Part shown: one piece after another, positions 34,733 through 44,901 of the stretch | How positions within the stretch are numbered: position 1 is the stretch's first letter | Layout of the letters: each line of letters opens with the position of its first letter | NCBI RefSeq assembly: GCF_000166335.1 | Contig: NC_014657.1 | Location: 674,501-738,500, forward strand | Length of the DNA: 64,000 nucleotides | Source of the DNA: Caldicellulosiruptor owensensis OL | GTDB lineage: Bacteria; Bacillota; Thermoanaerobacteria; Caldicellulosiruptorales; Caldicellulosiruptoraceae | Reading direction: 5' to 3' | Translations under genes and position numbers: made by a program | Notes under the pieces: generated by a model | What the model was told of the DNA's origin: nothing | Database searches by the model: none | The model's input: only the letters and a program-made list of their open reading frames with translations

Positions 34733-35233
34733 ATGCCAAGAACAGGTTCAGCAATTTACAGTGAGGAGTACTGGGAAGGTTATCAGGCGGAAAGAGAAGA
34801 GATTGAACAGGAGATTGCCAGAAAAAATCAGATAAGAAAGCAAATCTTAAAACAAAAAAAGGTTGAGAAGGTGAGGTTTTTAAGGAATGTATTGTTTGTT
34901 TGTATATTTTGCAGTATGTCAATAATTATTATGTGCGGTTATGTAAATATTACAATTGAGAGAGCAAAACTTGCTCAGCTTCAGAATGAACTTAAATTGC
35001 AAACCGATATCAACAAACAGTTAAAGCTTGAGATAGATGGCAAGCTTACTCTCTCTGAGATAGAAAAGATTGCACAGCAGAAGTATTCAATGACTTATCC
35101 TGACTTTTCTCAGGTTGTTTATGTCACTGTTCCTTCAACTGAAGAAAAGAATCAAAAGGTCGCAAAAGAGGAAAAATCGAATTATAATAATAAAGTGTCT
35201 TTGATAATAAACTTTATTAAGAAAATCTTTTAA
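34733..35233 (+). CDS. ftsL: FtsL-like cell division protein
   Basis: A bitopic protein of 166 residues with a charged cytoplasmic N-terminus (residues 1-55), one membrane segment (about 56-80, VLFVCIFCSMSIIIMCGYV) and an external coiled coil (ERAKLAQLQNELKLQTDINKQLK) followed by LTLSEIEKIAQQKYSM, the septum-formation-initiator/FtsL pattern. Sequence conservation in FtsL is low, so the call rests on topology and position between rsmH and the PBP gene. It would form a complex with FtsQ/DivIB (46163) in the divisome. Confidence 0.8.
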   Translation: MPRTGSAIYSEEYWEGYQAEREEIEQEIARKNQIRKQILKQKKVEKVRFLRNVLFVCIFCSMSIIIMCGYVNITIERAKLAQLQNELKLQTDINKQLKLEIDGKLTLSEIEKIAQQKYSMTYPDFSQVVYVTVPSTEEKNQKVAKEEKSNYNNKVSLIINFIKKIF

Positions 35234-35270
35234 ATTTTTTTAAGACCCAAGAAGCTGGAGGAAAAAAGAC

Positions 35271-37433
35271 TTGAAAGAAACATCTTTAAGGATAAAAAAG
35301 AGAATACTTTTTGTTATGGCAGTGTTTTTTTTAAGCTTTGTGTTGTTGGTGGGAAGACTTTTTTATCTTCAGCTAATTAAAGGCGAAGAGCTCAAAAAAA
35401 GAGCTTTTTCTCAATGGACCCGGGAGAGGCTTGTTGCACCTAAAAGAGGAAGTATTGTAGACAGAAACGGCAAGATCCTGGCAATGTCAATCACAGCTGA
35501 AACAGTTGTTGCATCTTTGAATCAGATTAAAGACAAAGAATGGACAGCAAAAGTACTGTCTGGTATTTTGCAGATGGACTATCAAAAGATTTTAAATAAG
35601 CTCAATACAAAAGGAGTTTCAGACATTTACATAGCACGCAATATTGACAAAGACAAGGCAGATAAGATAAGAAAGTATGCTCTGCCGGGAATTTACTTGA
35701 CGGGCGGGACAAAAAGAGTATATCCGAATGGCAATTTTCTTTCTCAGGTTCTTGGTTTTACAGGGATTGACGACCAAGGACTTTCCGGACTTGAACTTTA
35801 TTATGACAAGTATCTTCGCGGCAAGCCTGGCGCTATTTCAGCACAGACTGATGCAAGCGGCAGGGCTGCACCGTTTTCGGAAGAGTTTTTTAAAAAACCT
35901 GTTGATGGATATGACCTAATGCTTACAATTGATGAGACAATACAACATTTTGCTGAAAAGTATGCTCAGAAAGCTTTGTATGACAACAAAGCAAAAAGTG
36001 TGACCATAATTGTCGAAAAGGTTAAAACAGGTGAAATTTTAGCTATGACATCAAAGCCAGATTTCGATCCAAATAAACCGTTTGAGCTTATATACAAAGA
36101 CAGGTTTACTGATTTTGATAAGCTTTCTCAAGCAGAGAAAAACAAGATAGTTCAGTCAATGTGGAGAAACAGAGCACTGACAGACACATATGAGCCTGGG
36201 TCAACATTTAAGATAGTTACTGCAGCTGCAGGGCTTGAAGAAGGAATTGTAAATGAAAAGTCACAGTTTTATTGCAGAGGTTATGTTAAGGTAGCAAATG
36301 CGGTTATAAAATGCTGGAGATATTATAACCCGCATGGCAGCGAAAACTTTGTTGAGGGTGTTCAAAATTCATGTAACCCTGTGTTTATAGAGGTGGGACA
36401 GAGACTGGGAAAAGAGAAACTTTATAAATATATAAATCTTTTTGGATTTGGACAAAAAACAGGTATAGATCTTCCTGGTGAAGCAAAAGGAATTGTTCAG
36501 CCAGTTGAAAAAGTAGGACCTGTCGAACTTGCAACAATTTCTTTTGGACAGGGAATTTCAGCAACTCCTATACAGGTTATCAGTATGATAAATGCAATTG
36601 CAAACGACGGGGTATGGGTACAGCCTCATGTTGTAAAGGCTATATACGATAAGGATAAAAAATTAATAAAATCTTTTGATGCCCCAAAAAAAAGAAGGGT
36701 TTTATATCAGGATGTTGCACGCAGGTTAAGAAATATTCTTCAGTCTGTTGTAACAAACGGTACAGGTCATAATGCTTATCTTCTTGGCTATAGAGTTGCA
36801 GGTAAAACGGGAACATCACAAAAATATGATAAAACATCTAAAAAGTATATAGCATCATTTGGAGGTTTTGCACCGGCAGATAACCCGGAGGTGTCGGTTC
36901 TTGTTATTATAGATGAACCTGACCCTTCACTTTATTATGGAGGGTTAATAGCTGCCCCAGTTGCAAGAGATTTATTAAATGATATATTAAGATATTTAGA
37001 TATTCAACCGCAGTATACAGCTGAGGAACTAAAACAGATAGAGTTTTATAAAGAATATATAGTTCCAAATACAATAGGGATGAACATTGAAGATGCAAAA
37101 AAGCAGATGTATAATAACAAGTTCAATGTTAAGGTAATAGGTAATGGAGACAAAGTAATTGATCAAGTGCCTAAAGCCGGATTTATGTTAAAGGAAGGTT
37201 CAACAATAATATTATTTACACAGGATATATCACAAACAAGTGCTGTAGCTGTTCCAAGTGTAGTTGGTTTTAGTTTTCAGGATGCACAAAAGGTGCTTTC
37301 GAATAGTCTACTCAATATAAAAGTAAGAGGAATAAAAGGAAAGATTATAAGACAAAATCCACAGCCAGGCACAAAAGTTCCAATAGGTTCAATTGTTGAG
37401 GTTGAAATTGCTGACAAAGAAAATGCAGAATAG
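35271..37433 (+). CDS. spoVD: Class B penicillin-binding protein with two PASTA domains (SpoVD/FtsI type)
   Basis: A septal or spore-cortex transpeptidase. One membrane anchor (about 11-35), a PBP dimerisation domain (APKRGSIVDRNGKILA), and the transpeptidase with Ser311 in STFK, SCN at 367-369 and KTG at 512-514. Two PASTA repeats fill residues about 592-650 and 655-720. B. subtilis has two paralogues here (pbpB and spoVD), of which PbpB has two PASTA units and SpoVD one; with one gene present it may serve division, sporulation or both. TTG start after TGGAGG. Confidence 0.9.
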   Translation: MKETSLRIKKRILFVMAVFFLSFVLLVGRLFYLQLIKGEELKKRAFSQWTRERLVAPKRGSIVDRNGKILAMSITAETVVASLNQIKDKEWTAKVLSGILQMDYQKILNKLNTKGVSDIYIARNIDKDKADKIRKYALPGIYLTGGTKRVYPNGNFLSQVLGFTGIDDQGLSGLELYYDKYLRGKPGAISAQTDASGRAAPFSEEFFKKPVDGYDLMLTIDETIQHFAEKYAQKALYDNKAKSVTIIVEKVKTGEILAMTSKPDFDPNKPFELIYKDRFTDFDKLSQAEKNKIVQSMWRNRALTDTYEPGSTFKIVTAAAGLEEGIVNEKSQFYCRGYVKVANAVIKCWRYYNPHGSENFVEGVQNSCNPVFIEVGQRLGKEKLYKYINLFGFGQKTGIDLPGEAKGIVQPVEKVGPVELATISFGQGISATPIQVISMINAIANDGVWVQPHVVKAIYDKDKKLIKSFDAPKKRRVLYQDVARRLRNILQSVVTNGTGHNAYLLGYRVAGKTGTSQKYDKTSKKYIASFGGFAPADNPEVSVLVIIDEPDPSLYYGGLIAAPVARDLLNDILRYLDIQPQYTAEELKQIEFYKEYIVPNTIGMNIEDAKKQMYNNKFNVKVIGNGDKVIDQVPKAGFMLKEGSTIILFTQDISQTSAVAVPSVVGFSFQDAQKVLSNSLLNIKVRGIKGKIIRQNPQPGTKVPIGSIVEVEIADKENAE

Positions 37434-37449
37434 AAAGGGTGAAGACTTC

Positions 37450-38910
37450 TTGAAATTAAAAGATTTAATTGAGAACATTGATGTTTTGGAAACTAATGTT
37501 GGAGATTTTGATAAAGATATAACTGATATTGCGTACAATTCAAAGAATGCAAAAGAAGGCTCTGCTTTTGTGTGTATAAAAGGCTTTAAGACAGATGGAC
37601 ATGAATATATCGATGAGGCAATCCAAAATGGTGCACGTTTGATAGTTGTAGATGAATTTTTTGATACGTCTAAAATTAAAGGAAAGATTGATTATATCAA
37701 GACTTCAAATACCAGAAAGGCACTTGCTGTAATGTCTGCAAACTTTTTTGCTCATCCGTCAAAAGACTTTTTGCTTATTGGTGTGACAGGTACAAACGGC
37801 AAAACTTCAACAACATTTATGATAAAATCTATACTTGAAGCTCATGGACAGAAAGTTGGGTTGATAGGTACAATCAAAAATATGATAGGTAGTAAAGAAA
37901 TTGAGGCTCAGCATACAACTCCTGAGTCTTATGACTTGCAAAAACTCTTTTGGCAGATGCGAAATGAAGGTGTTGACAGTGTTGTAATGGAGGTATCTTC
38001 GCACTCTCTTGAGCTTTTTAGAGTATATGCCTCTGATTTTGATGTTGGAGTTTTTACAAACCTGACTCAAGATCATTTAGATTTTCATGGAACAATGGAA
38101 AATTATTTTTCAGCAAAATTGAAACTTTTCGGTATGAGCAAGAAAAGAGTTATAAATGCCGACGACAGTTGGGGAAAAAGGATTATTGAGATGTATCCTG
38201 ACTGTATGACATATGCCAAGGATAGCAATGCCACTGTTTGTGCACGAAATATTAAACTTTATGTTAATAAAAATCAATTTGATCTGTGGTACAATGACAA
38301 AAAAGAAGAGATATTACTTAATATCCCGGGACTTTTTTCAATTTACAATAGCCTTGCTGCTGCGGCATGTTGTATTCTACTTGGCATTGAACTTGATACA
38401 ATAAAAAAAGGACTTGAGGAATTAAAAGCAGTACCTGGGAGGTTTGAGATAGTTGAGTCAAACGAAAAGTTTACTGTGGTGATTGACTATGCACACACCC
38501 CCGACGGTCTTTTGAATCTCATGAGAACAGTAAATGAAGTTGCAGATGGTAGAAAGGTGCTGCTTTTTGGATGCGGGGGAGACAGGGATAGGGCAAAAAG
38601 ACCAATTATGGGCGAGATTGCTGGCAGGATGGCAGATTTTGTGATTGTTACATCTGACAATCCGCGAACAGAAGACCCGCTCAAGATAATTGCTGATATC
38701 TTGGAAGGTATAAAAAAGACAAATGTCGAATATGTAGTCATACCCGACAGGTATGAGGCAATTAAATATGCCATAAAGAATGCAAGAGAAAATGATTTTA
38801 TTGTTCTTGCCGGGAAAGGACATGAGACTTACCAGATTTTGAAAGACAGAACAATACCGTTTGATGAGAGAGAAGTTGTGAAGAATATCTTAAAGGAGTT
38901 AAGAGAATGA
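37450..38910 (+). CDS. murE: UDP-MurNAc-tripeptide synthetase MurE
   Basis: Adds the third amino acid to UDP-MurNAc-L-Ala-D-Glu. ATP loop GVTGTNGKTSTT, the carbamylated-Lys region HTTPESYDL, and DNPRTEDP near the C-terminus. The DNPR motif is characteristic of enzymes adding meso-diaminopimelate, so the peptidoglycan should be the mDAP type. TTG 37450 after AGAAAGGGTGAAG is preferred to starts inside the PBP gene (the frame is open from 37393). It overlaps murF by 4 nt. Confidence 0.96.
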   Translation: MKLKDLIENIDVLETNVGDFDKDITDIAYNSKNAKEGSAFVCIKGFKTDGHEYIDEAIQNGARLIVVDEFFDTSKIKGKIDYIKTSNTRKALAVMSANFFAHPSKDFLLIGVTGTNGKTSTTFMIKSILEAHGQKVGLIGTIKNMIGSKEIEAQHTTPESYDLQKLFWQMRNEGVDSVVMEVSSHSLELFRVYASDFDVGVFTNLTQDHLDFHGTMENYFSAKLKLFGMSKKRVINADDSWGKRIIEMYPDCMTYAKDSNATVCARNIKLYVNKNQFDLWYNDKKEEILLNIPGLFSIYNSLAAAACCILLGIELDTIKKGLEELKAVPGRFEIVESNEKFTVVIDYAHTPDGLLNLMRTVNEVADGRKVLLFGCGGDRDRAKRPIMGEIAGRMADFVIVTSDNPRTEDPLKIIADILEGIKKTNVEYVVIPDRYEAIKYAIKNARENDFIVLAGKGHETYQILKDRTIPFDEREVVKNILKELRE

Positions 38911-40253
38911 ATCTGTGGCTTTCTGAGATTGCAAAGGCTTTGAATGGAGAGATAAAAAACTTTTCTGACGACATTCTTGTGAGCAGTTTTTCACTTAACA
39001 GTAAAAATGTAAGCAAGAATACTCTATTTATTCCTTTAAAAGGAAGCAGATTTGACGGGCATGATTTTGTTGAAGAGGCTCTGCAAAACGGTGCCATTTC
39101 ATTTATTTCTCAGAAAGAATTCAAAAATGTAAGAGTACCTTATGTGAAGGTCAAAGATACACTTGTTGCACTGCAAGATTTAGCATCTTATGTGAGAGAT
39201 AAACTAAAAGGGCTAACAGTAATTGGAGTAACTGGGAGTGTAGGTAAAACTTCTACAAAAGAGTATATATTCAATGTCTTGAATTATAAATACAAAACTT
39301 TCAAAAACCAGGGCAATTTTAACAATCATATAGGGCTTCCATTTTCTATTTTGAATATGCCAGAAGATACGCAAATAGCGGTGTTTGAAATGGGGATGAG
39401 TAATTTTGGTGAGATTTCTAAACTTTCTCAAATTGCAAAGCCCGATATAGGGGTTATTACAAATATTGGTGTTGCTCATATTGAAAATTTAAAGTCACGA
39501 TATAATATTTTTCTTGCAAAATCTGAGATTCAGGACGGGATGGCAGATGATGGTATGCTGATTATTAACAATGATAATGACATCTTAAATTTGCATAAAG
39601 GAGAGCTAAAAAAAAGAATTATCACCATTGGAATTGAAAACGAGAGCCATTTCAGAGCAAAAAACGTACAAAGACATCAGAACGGATTTTCGTTTGAGGT
39701 AGATAACTACACCTATTTTATAGAAAGCTTTAATTTTCATGACATTTATAACTCTCTTTTTGCAATAGCGGTAGGTATTATTTTAGGAATAGACAGGCAG
39801 CTTATTAAAGAAGCAATTCGCAGAAAAGAAAGGTTAAAAAGAAGGTTTGAGATTATCCAGAAAGGAAGTATTACTGTTATAGATGATACTTATAACGCAA
39901 GTACACATTCAATGCTGTCTGCCATAGACAGTATATGTGAGTTTGACGGCAAAAAGATATTAGTGCTGGGCGATATGCTTGAGCTTGGTGAGTTTTCTGA
40001 AGAGGAACACAGGAAAGTTGGCAGATACATATTGCAAAAGCCGATAGATGTTGTCATATGTACAGGGAAAGATGCGTTTTATATATTCGATGAAGCAAAA
40101 AAGAAAGAGGGTTCAAGAGCATATTTTGTTTCAAAAGATGAGTGTTTAGATGTTTTGGAAAGAGAAGTTACAAGCAATTCCACAATCCTTTTTAAGGCTT
40201 CGCGGGGTATAAAACTGGATGAGATTGTAGATGAATTTCTCAAGGAGAGGTAA
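38907..40253 (+). CDS. murF: UDP-MurNAc-tripeptide:D-Ala-D-Ala ligase MurF
   Basis: Adds D-Ala-D-Ala to the tripeptide. Mur-ligase ATP loop GVTGSVGKTSTKE, then NQGNFNNHIGLPFS, EMGMSNFGEI and the DDTYNASTHSM motif typical of MurF; C-terminal domain with LGDMLELGEFSEEEH. 448 residues, full length. The ATGA overlap with murE and the 3-nt gap to mraY show tight operon packing. Confidence 0.96.
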   Translation: MNLWLSEIAKALNGEIKNFSDDILVSSFSLNSKNVSKNTLFIPLKGSRFDGHDFVEEALQNGAISFISQKEFKNVRVPYVKVKDTLVALQDLASYVRDKLKGLTVIGVTGSVGKTSTKEYIFNVLNYKYKTFKNQGNFNNHIGLPFSILNMPEDTQIAVFEMGMSNFGEISKLSQIAKPDIGVITNIGVAHIENLKSRYNIFLAKSEIQDGMADDGMLIINNDNDILNLHKGELKKRIITIGIENESHFRAKNVQRHQNGFSFEVDNYTYFIESFNFHDIYNSLFAIAVGIILGIDRQLIKEAIRRKERLKRRFEIIQKGSITVIDDTYNASTHSMLSAIDSICEFDGKKILVLGDMLELGEFSEEEHRKVGRYILQKPIDVVICTGKDAFYIFDEAKKKEGSRAYFVSKDECLDVLEREVTSNSTILFKASRGIKLDEIVDEFLKER

Positions 40254-40256
40254 AAG

Positions 40257-41219
40257 ATGCTTGACATTGACACAATACTTGCAATAATAATTTCATTTTT
40301 GATTGTTTTAATTGTCATGCCCTTTGTGATTCCATTTTTAAAATACTTGAAATTTGGTCAGGTTGTGCGAGATGATGGTCCAAAAACACACCGCAAGAAA
40401 AGTGGTACTCCTACAATGGGTGGGCTTGTTATAGGTTTGAGCATAATCATAACATCGCTCATATTTTACAAAAAGTATCCTGCCATTGGAGCACCGCTGA
40501 TAGCAACAGTTGCGTTTGGTCTTATAGGTTTTATAGACGATTTCATAAAGGTAGTGTTAAAAAGGTCTTTGGGGCTTCGTGCACGTGAAAAGCTGGTACT
40601 TCAATTTTTAATCAGTATAACGTTTTTATATGTCATACAAAAACATTTGGGAAGCGACGTTTACCTTCCCATTGTAAATAGATACATTGATTTAAAATGG
40701 GCGTATGTTCCTGTGATGTCAGTTTTAATGGTTTTCACTGTTAATGCTGTAAACCTTACAGATGGACTTGACGGTTTGGCAAGCGGTGTGACAATGATAG
40801 TTTCTTTGTTTTTAGCCATTATCTCTATATTTTCAAAAAATTATGATATGGCAATATTTAGCGGTACTATTGTTGGAAGCTGCATGGGTTTTTTGAGGTA
40901 CAACGCGCATCCAGCTGTTGTTTTTATGGGAGACACAGGGTCTCTGATGCTGGGTGGTTCGATATTTGCAATTGCTGTGATGTTAAAACAGCCTGTGCTT
41001 GTTTTGATTGTAGGTGGGCTGTATATCATAGAGGCCATCTCTGTGATACTTCAAGTTATATATTTTAAGCTCACAAAAAAGAGGATATTTAGGATGGCGC
41101 CTTTGCACCATCATTTTGAGCTTTTAGGTTGGGATGAAGCAAAGGTTGTTGTTGTGTTTTGGATATTTACAATTTTGTTTTGCTTGCTTGCCTTGGCGAT
41201 GATACAGCTGAAAATTTAG
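40257..41219 (+). CDS. mraY: Phospho-MurNAc-pentapeptide translocase MraY
   Basis: Integral membrane enzyme (about ten segments) that makes lipid I from UDP-MurNAc-pentapeptide and undecaprenyl phosphate. Conserved cytoplasmic loops are present: [51 protein letters not shown] and the HHHFE motif near the end. 320 residues. Positioned between murF and murD. Confidence 0.98.
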   Translation: MLDIDTILAIIISFLIVLIVMPFVIPFLKYLKFGQVVRDDGPKTHRKKSGTPTMGGLVIGLSIIITSLIFYKKYPAIGAPLIATVAFGLIGFIDDFIKVVLKRSLGLRAREKLVLQFLISITFLYVIQKHLGSDVYLPIVNRYIDLKWAYVPVMSVLMVFTVNAVNLTDGLDGLASGVTMIVSLFLAIISIFSKNYDMAIFSGTIVGSCMGFLRYNAHPAVVFMGDTGSLMLGGSIFAIAVMLKQPVLVLIVGGLYIIEAISVILQVIYFKLTKKRIFRMAPLHHHFELLGWDEAKVVVVFWIFTILFCLLALAMIQLKI

Positions 41220-41237
41220 GGGTTGGAGGTTTTAAAA

Positions 41238-42605
41238 TTGGATTTAAAAGGTAAAAGTGTTTTGGTAGTAGGTCTTGGTAAAAGTGGATTAGCTTCTGCG
41301 AATTTTTTAAAAAAACAGGGGGCTTTTGTTATAGGTTTTGATGAGAAAGCAGAAGACCAGTTCAAAAAAGAAGATAGAAATTGTGCAGAAGAATCATGTG
41401 ATGAAATCTATTATTGTGAGATTCCCGATGAGGTGATAGACAAGGTTCAGCTTGTTGTTGTTAGTCCCGGAGTGCCGCTTAGCAAAAGGATTGTTGTGCT
41501 TGCTCACAAAAAGGGTGTTGAGGTCATTGGTGAGATTGAGCTTGCGTACAGGTTCTGCAAAAGCAAAAATATTGTGGCCATAACCGGTACCAATGGCAAG
41601 ACAACAACTACAACTCTTGTAGGAGAGATTTTAAAAAAGCAGCATAAGGATGTAGTTGTATGTGGTAACATTGGTCTTCCATTTATAGATACGGTAGAAA
41701 CATCAAGTGAAAATACTATTTTTGTGCTTGAGATATCAAGTTTTCAGCTTGAAACAATAAAGTACTTTAAACCAATGGTTGGATGTATTCTCAATATCAC
41801 TCCTGACCATCTTAACAGGCACATGACAATGGAGAATTATATAAAAGCAAAGATGAGAATCTTCGAAAATATTGATGAGACAGGATATACAGTCCTCAAC
41901 TATGACAATAGCGTAACCCGTGACTTGATAGGATTAGCAAAGGGGAATGTAATAGTATTTTCAAAAAATAAAAATCAATTCAAAAATGTGGTGTTTATTG
42001 AAGAAAACAAAATCTATTTTACTTTTGAGGGTAAAACTCAAGAGGTTATGAGAAAAGATGAGATATTTATACCTGGCGAGCACAATTTAGAAAATGCGCT
42101 TGCAGCTATTGCCTGCACTTTGCCTTTTGGGGTGACAAAAGATACCATTGAATATGTGCTGAAGAATTTCAAAGGGGTGGAACACAGGATAGAGTTTGTA
42201 ACAGAGATAAATGGTATAAAATTTTATAATGATTCAAAAGGAACAAATACTGATGCGGCTGAAAAGGCAATCAGTGCTTTTGAAAGTCCAATAATTTTAA
42301 TTGCTGGAGGATATGACAAGGGAGAAAGTTTTGAAAGATTTGCAGGTTTGATAGCTAAAAAGGTCAAGAAAGTATTTTTGCTCGGTCAGACAAAGCAAAA
42401 GATTGCCAGCGAACTTGAGAAAATAGGGTATCGAAACTTTGAGTTGGTGTCCAACTTGAAAGAGGCAGTAGAGAAAAGCTTTGAATATGCAAAGAGCGGT
42501 GATGTTGTACTTCTGTCACCTGCATGCGCAAGTTGGGATATGTTTGAAAATTATGAGCAGAGAGGAAAAATGTTTAAAGAATATGTAAATAAGCTTTTGA
42601 CATAG
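41238..42605 (+). CDS. murD: UDP-MurNAc-L-alanine:D-glutamate ligase MurD
   Basis: Mur ligase with N-terminal Rossmann domain (VLVVGLGKSGLASANFL), ATP loop AITGTNGKTTTTTL, NITPDHLNRHMTMENY and the C-terminal NDSKGTNTDAAEKAI. The TTG at 41238 sits 8 nt after GGAGG (41225-41229); the earlier TTG at 41223 lies on this site, so it is not the start. About 455 residues. Start 18 nt after the mraY stop. Confidence 0.96.
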   Translation: MDLKGKSVLVVGLGKSGLASANFLKKQGAFVIGFDEKAEDQFKKEDRNCAEESCDEIYYCEIPDEVIDKVQLVVVSPGVPLSKRIVVLAHKKGVEVIGEIELAYRFCKSKNIVAITGTNGKTTTTTLVGEILKKQHKDVVVCGNIGLPFIDTVETSSENTIFVLEISSFQLETIKYFKPMVGCILNITPDHLNRHMTMENYIKAKMRIFENIDETGYTVLNYDNSVTRDLIGLAKGNVIVFSKNKNQFKNVVFIEENKIYFTFEGKTQEVMRKDEIFIPGEHNLENALAAIACTLPFGVTKDTIEYVLKNFKGVEHRIEFVTEINGIKFYNDSKGTNTDAAEKAISAFESPIILIAGGYDKGESFERFAGLIAKKVKKVFLLGQTKQKIASELEKIGYRNFELVSNLKEAVEKSFEYAKSGDVVLLSPACASWDMFENYEQRGKMFKEYVNKLLT

Positions 42606-42622
42606 GGATGTGAATATCAGGG

Positions 42623-43717
42623 ATGGAAAAAAAGATGATTGACTATCCGCTTTTGTATATCACTCTTTTACTTTCGCTCATCGGAGTTGTAATGATATTC
42701 AGTGCAAGTTATTACTATGCATATTATCAGTTCCACGACAGTTATCATTTTTTAAAAAAACAAGTAATAGGTCTTGTGCTGGGTTTAATAGTTATGTATA
42801 TAACAAGTCAAATTGATTACAGAGTGTGGAAAAAGTTTGCTATTATGCTTTATATAATAGCTGCAATATCGCTTGTAGCAGTTTTAATTCCAGGTATAGG
42901 CAAGCTTGTGAACAACGCACGCAGATGGATTGACATTGGTCCTGTTCAGTTCCAGCCATCAGAGCTTGCAAAGTATGCGCTTGTGATAACTCTTGCTACG
43001 TACTTTGACCATGTTGACAAACCAAAATCGAAATTTAAAGTTTTTGTTATCTCAATGCTTTTAACAGGGCTTTTTTTTGCACTGATATATAAGGAGCCAA
43101 ATATGAGTACTTGCATATTGATACTTGGGATTTCGATGCTCATGCTTTTTGCATGGGGGCTTAATCTTGGCTATTTTATAACACTGGGTACTTTGGCTGT
43201 GCCCATTTTGTACTACCTGACAACCAAAGAACAGTACAGAATGGAAAGAATACAGACTCTTTTTAATCCATGGGCAGATCCAACAGACAAAGGGTACCAG
43301 ATAATTCAATCGTTGTACGCTATTGGTTCTGGTGGACTTTTTGGTATGGGACTTGGTCAGAGCAGGCAAAAACTATTATACATTCCTGAGCCCCACACAG
43401 ATTTTATATTTTCAATCTTGTGTGAAGAACTCGGGTTTGTTGGGGCTATATTTGTGATAGTTCTGTTTGTCCTGTTTGTATGGAGAGGAATTGTTATTGC
43501 GCTAAATAGCCCTGACAGGTTTGGTACACTTTTGGCGTTTGGTGTCACGAGTATAATAGCGTTGCAGGCAATTCTGAACATTGCTGTTGTAACAGCATCA
43601 GTGCCGGCAACAGGTGTGCCATTACCCTTTATAACATACGGGGGAACTTCAATAGTGTTTCATCTTTTTGGTGTAGGGCTTTTGCTGAGCATTTCAAGAA
43701 GGATCAAGGTGAGATAG
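42623..43717 (+). CDS. ftsW: FtsW/SpoVE-type SEDS glycosyltransferase
   Basis: A polytopic SEDS protein (about ten membrane segments) that polymerises lipid II together with a class B PBP, here most likely the one at 35271. Signatures: ARRWIDIGPVQFQPSELAK, KEPNMSTCI, QSLYAIGSGGLFGMGLGQS and IPEPHTDFIFSILCEELG, and the C-terminal GVPLPFITYGGTS. 364 residues. In this position B. subtilis has spoVE; division and sporulation roles cannot be separated by sequence. 3 nt separate it from murG. Confidence 0.94.
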   Translation: MEKKMIDYPLLYITLLLSLIGVVMIFSASYYYAYYQFHDSYHFLKKQVIGLVLGLIVMYITSQIDYRVWKKFAIMLYIIAAISLVAVLIPGIGKLVNNARRWIDIGPVQFQPSELAKYALVITLATYFDHVDKPKSKFKVFVISMLLTGLFFALIYKEPNMSTCILILGISMLMLFAWGLNLGYFITLGTLAVPILYYLTTKEQYRMERIQTLFNPWADPTDKGYQIIQSLYAIGSGGLFGMGLGQSRQKLLYIPEPHTDFIFSILCEELGFVGAIFVIVLFVLFVWRGIVIALNSPDRFGTLLAFGVTSIIALQAILNIAVVTASVPATGVPLPFITYGGTSIVFHLFGVGLLLSISRRIKVR

Positions 43718-43719
43718 CA

Positions 43720-44829
43720 ATGAAACATGAAAATAAAACATTAATATTTAGTGGTGGCGGAACTGGGGGTCATATTTATCCTGCAATTTCAGTTGCCGAT
43801 TTTTTGAAAAAATCTGATGAGAACATTAATATAATATTTGTTGGGACAAAAGATGGATTGGAGGCAAAGATTGTACCCAAGGCTGGTTACAAGATAGAGT
43901 TTATAGAGGTAAAAGGTCTTAAAAGACAGTTGACGGTAAAAAATGTTGAAGTATTAATAAAGTTTTTAAAAGGGCTTAAACAGGCTAAGAAAATATTAGA
44001 GCGATACAGACCAGCTGTCGTATTTGTAACAGGTGGTTATGTATCACTTCCTGTTGCGTTTGCTGCAAAAAGTCTTGGGATAAAGATTATCTTGCATGAA
44101 CAAAATGCTTTTCCGGGTCTTGCTAACAGGATAATTTCAAGATTTTGCGAAAAGGTGCTGATAAGTTTTGAAGAAAGTGAAAAATACTTCAAAAAAGGCA
44201 AAGATATCATTTTAACAGGAAACCCTATCAGGCTTGAAATTTTGAATTACAATCAAAGTCAGGCAAAACGTGAGATTGGAGTTGAAGGTAAGATCACTGT
44301 TTTGATAGTAGGGGGAAGCAGAGGTGCAGAAAACCTGAACAGGGCAGCGATAAGACTTGCAAAGTCTTTTGAAGGTAACAGGGATGTACATTTTATCCTT
44401 TCTACAGGTGAGAAGAAATTTGATGATGCAAAGAGTTATGCTAAGCAGTTGAATGTGCTGGCAAACATAAGTCTGTATCCATATATTATGGAGATGCCAA
44501 AATACCTTGCTGCTGCTGACATTGTTGTCTCAAGAGGTGGTGCTATAGCTATTTCAGAGATAACTGCTCTTGGCAAGCCAAGCATTATTGTTCCATCACC
44601 ATATGTTGTTAACAATCATCAAGAATACAATGCAAGAGCACTTGAAAGGGAAGGGGCGTGTTTTGTTGTACTTGAAAATGAACTTGAGGAAGATAAGCTT
44701 AAAATTCTTGTGGAAAGACTTATATATGATAAAGAGTTGTATACTTCAATGCAGAAAAAAAGTAAAAACCTTGGAAGACCTGATGCAACTGAAAATATAG
44801 CGAAAATAATAAGAGAATATATCAAATAA
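43720..44829 (+). CDS. murG: UDP-GlcNAc:lipid I N-acetylglucosaminyltransferase MurG
   Basis: Makes lipid II at the inner face of the membrane. GT-B fold with the glycine-rich loop SGGGTGGHIYPAIS, the middle HEQNAFPGLANRI and GNPIRLEIL, the second G loop VGGSRGAENLNRA and the C-terminal donor motif RGGAIAISEI...PSIIVPSPYVVNNHQEYNA. 369 residues. Last gene of the run of tightly packed cell-wall genes; a 70-nt gap follows. Confidence 0.97.
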   Translation: MKHENKTLIFSGGGTGGHIYPAISVADFLKKSDENINIIFVGTKDGLEAKIVPKAGYKIEFIEVKGLKRQLTVKNVEVLIKFLKGLKQAKKILERYRPAVVFVTGGYVSLPVAFAAKSLGIKIILHEQNAFPGLANRIISRFCEKVLISFEESEKYFKKGKDIILTGNPIRLEILNYNQSQAKREIGVEGKITVLIVGGSRGAENLNRAAIRLAKSFEGNRDVHFILSTGEKKFDDAKSYAKQLNVLANISLYPYIMEMPKYLAAADIVVSRGGAIAISEITALGKPSIIVPSPYVVNNHQEYNARALEREGACFVVLENELEEDKLKILVERLIYDKELYTSMQKKSKNLGRPDATENIAKIIREYIK

Positions 44830-44901
44830 GTTTTGTAACAGCTGCTGGCGCTAAAGAATAAAATAATATGCGACGGTTTGCTTAAAAAGTTTGGAAGAAA
44901 A

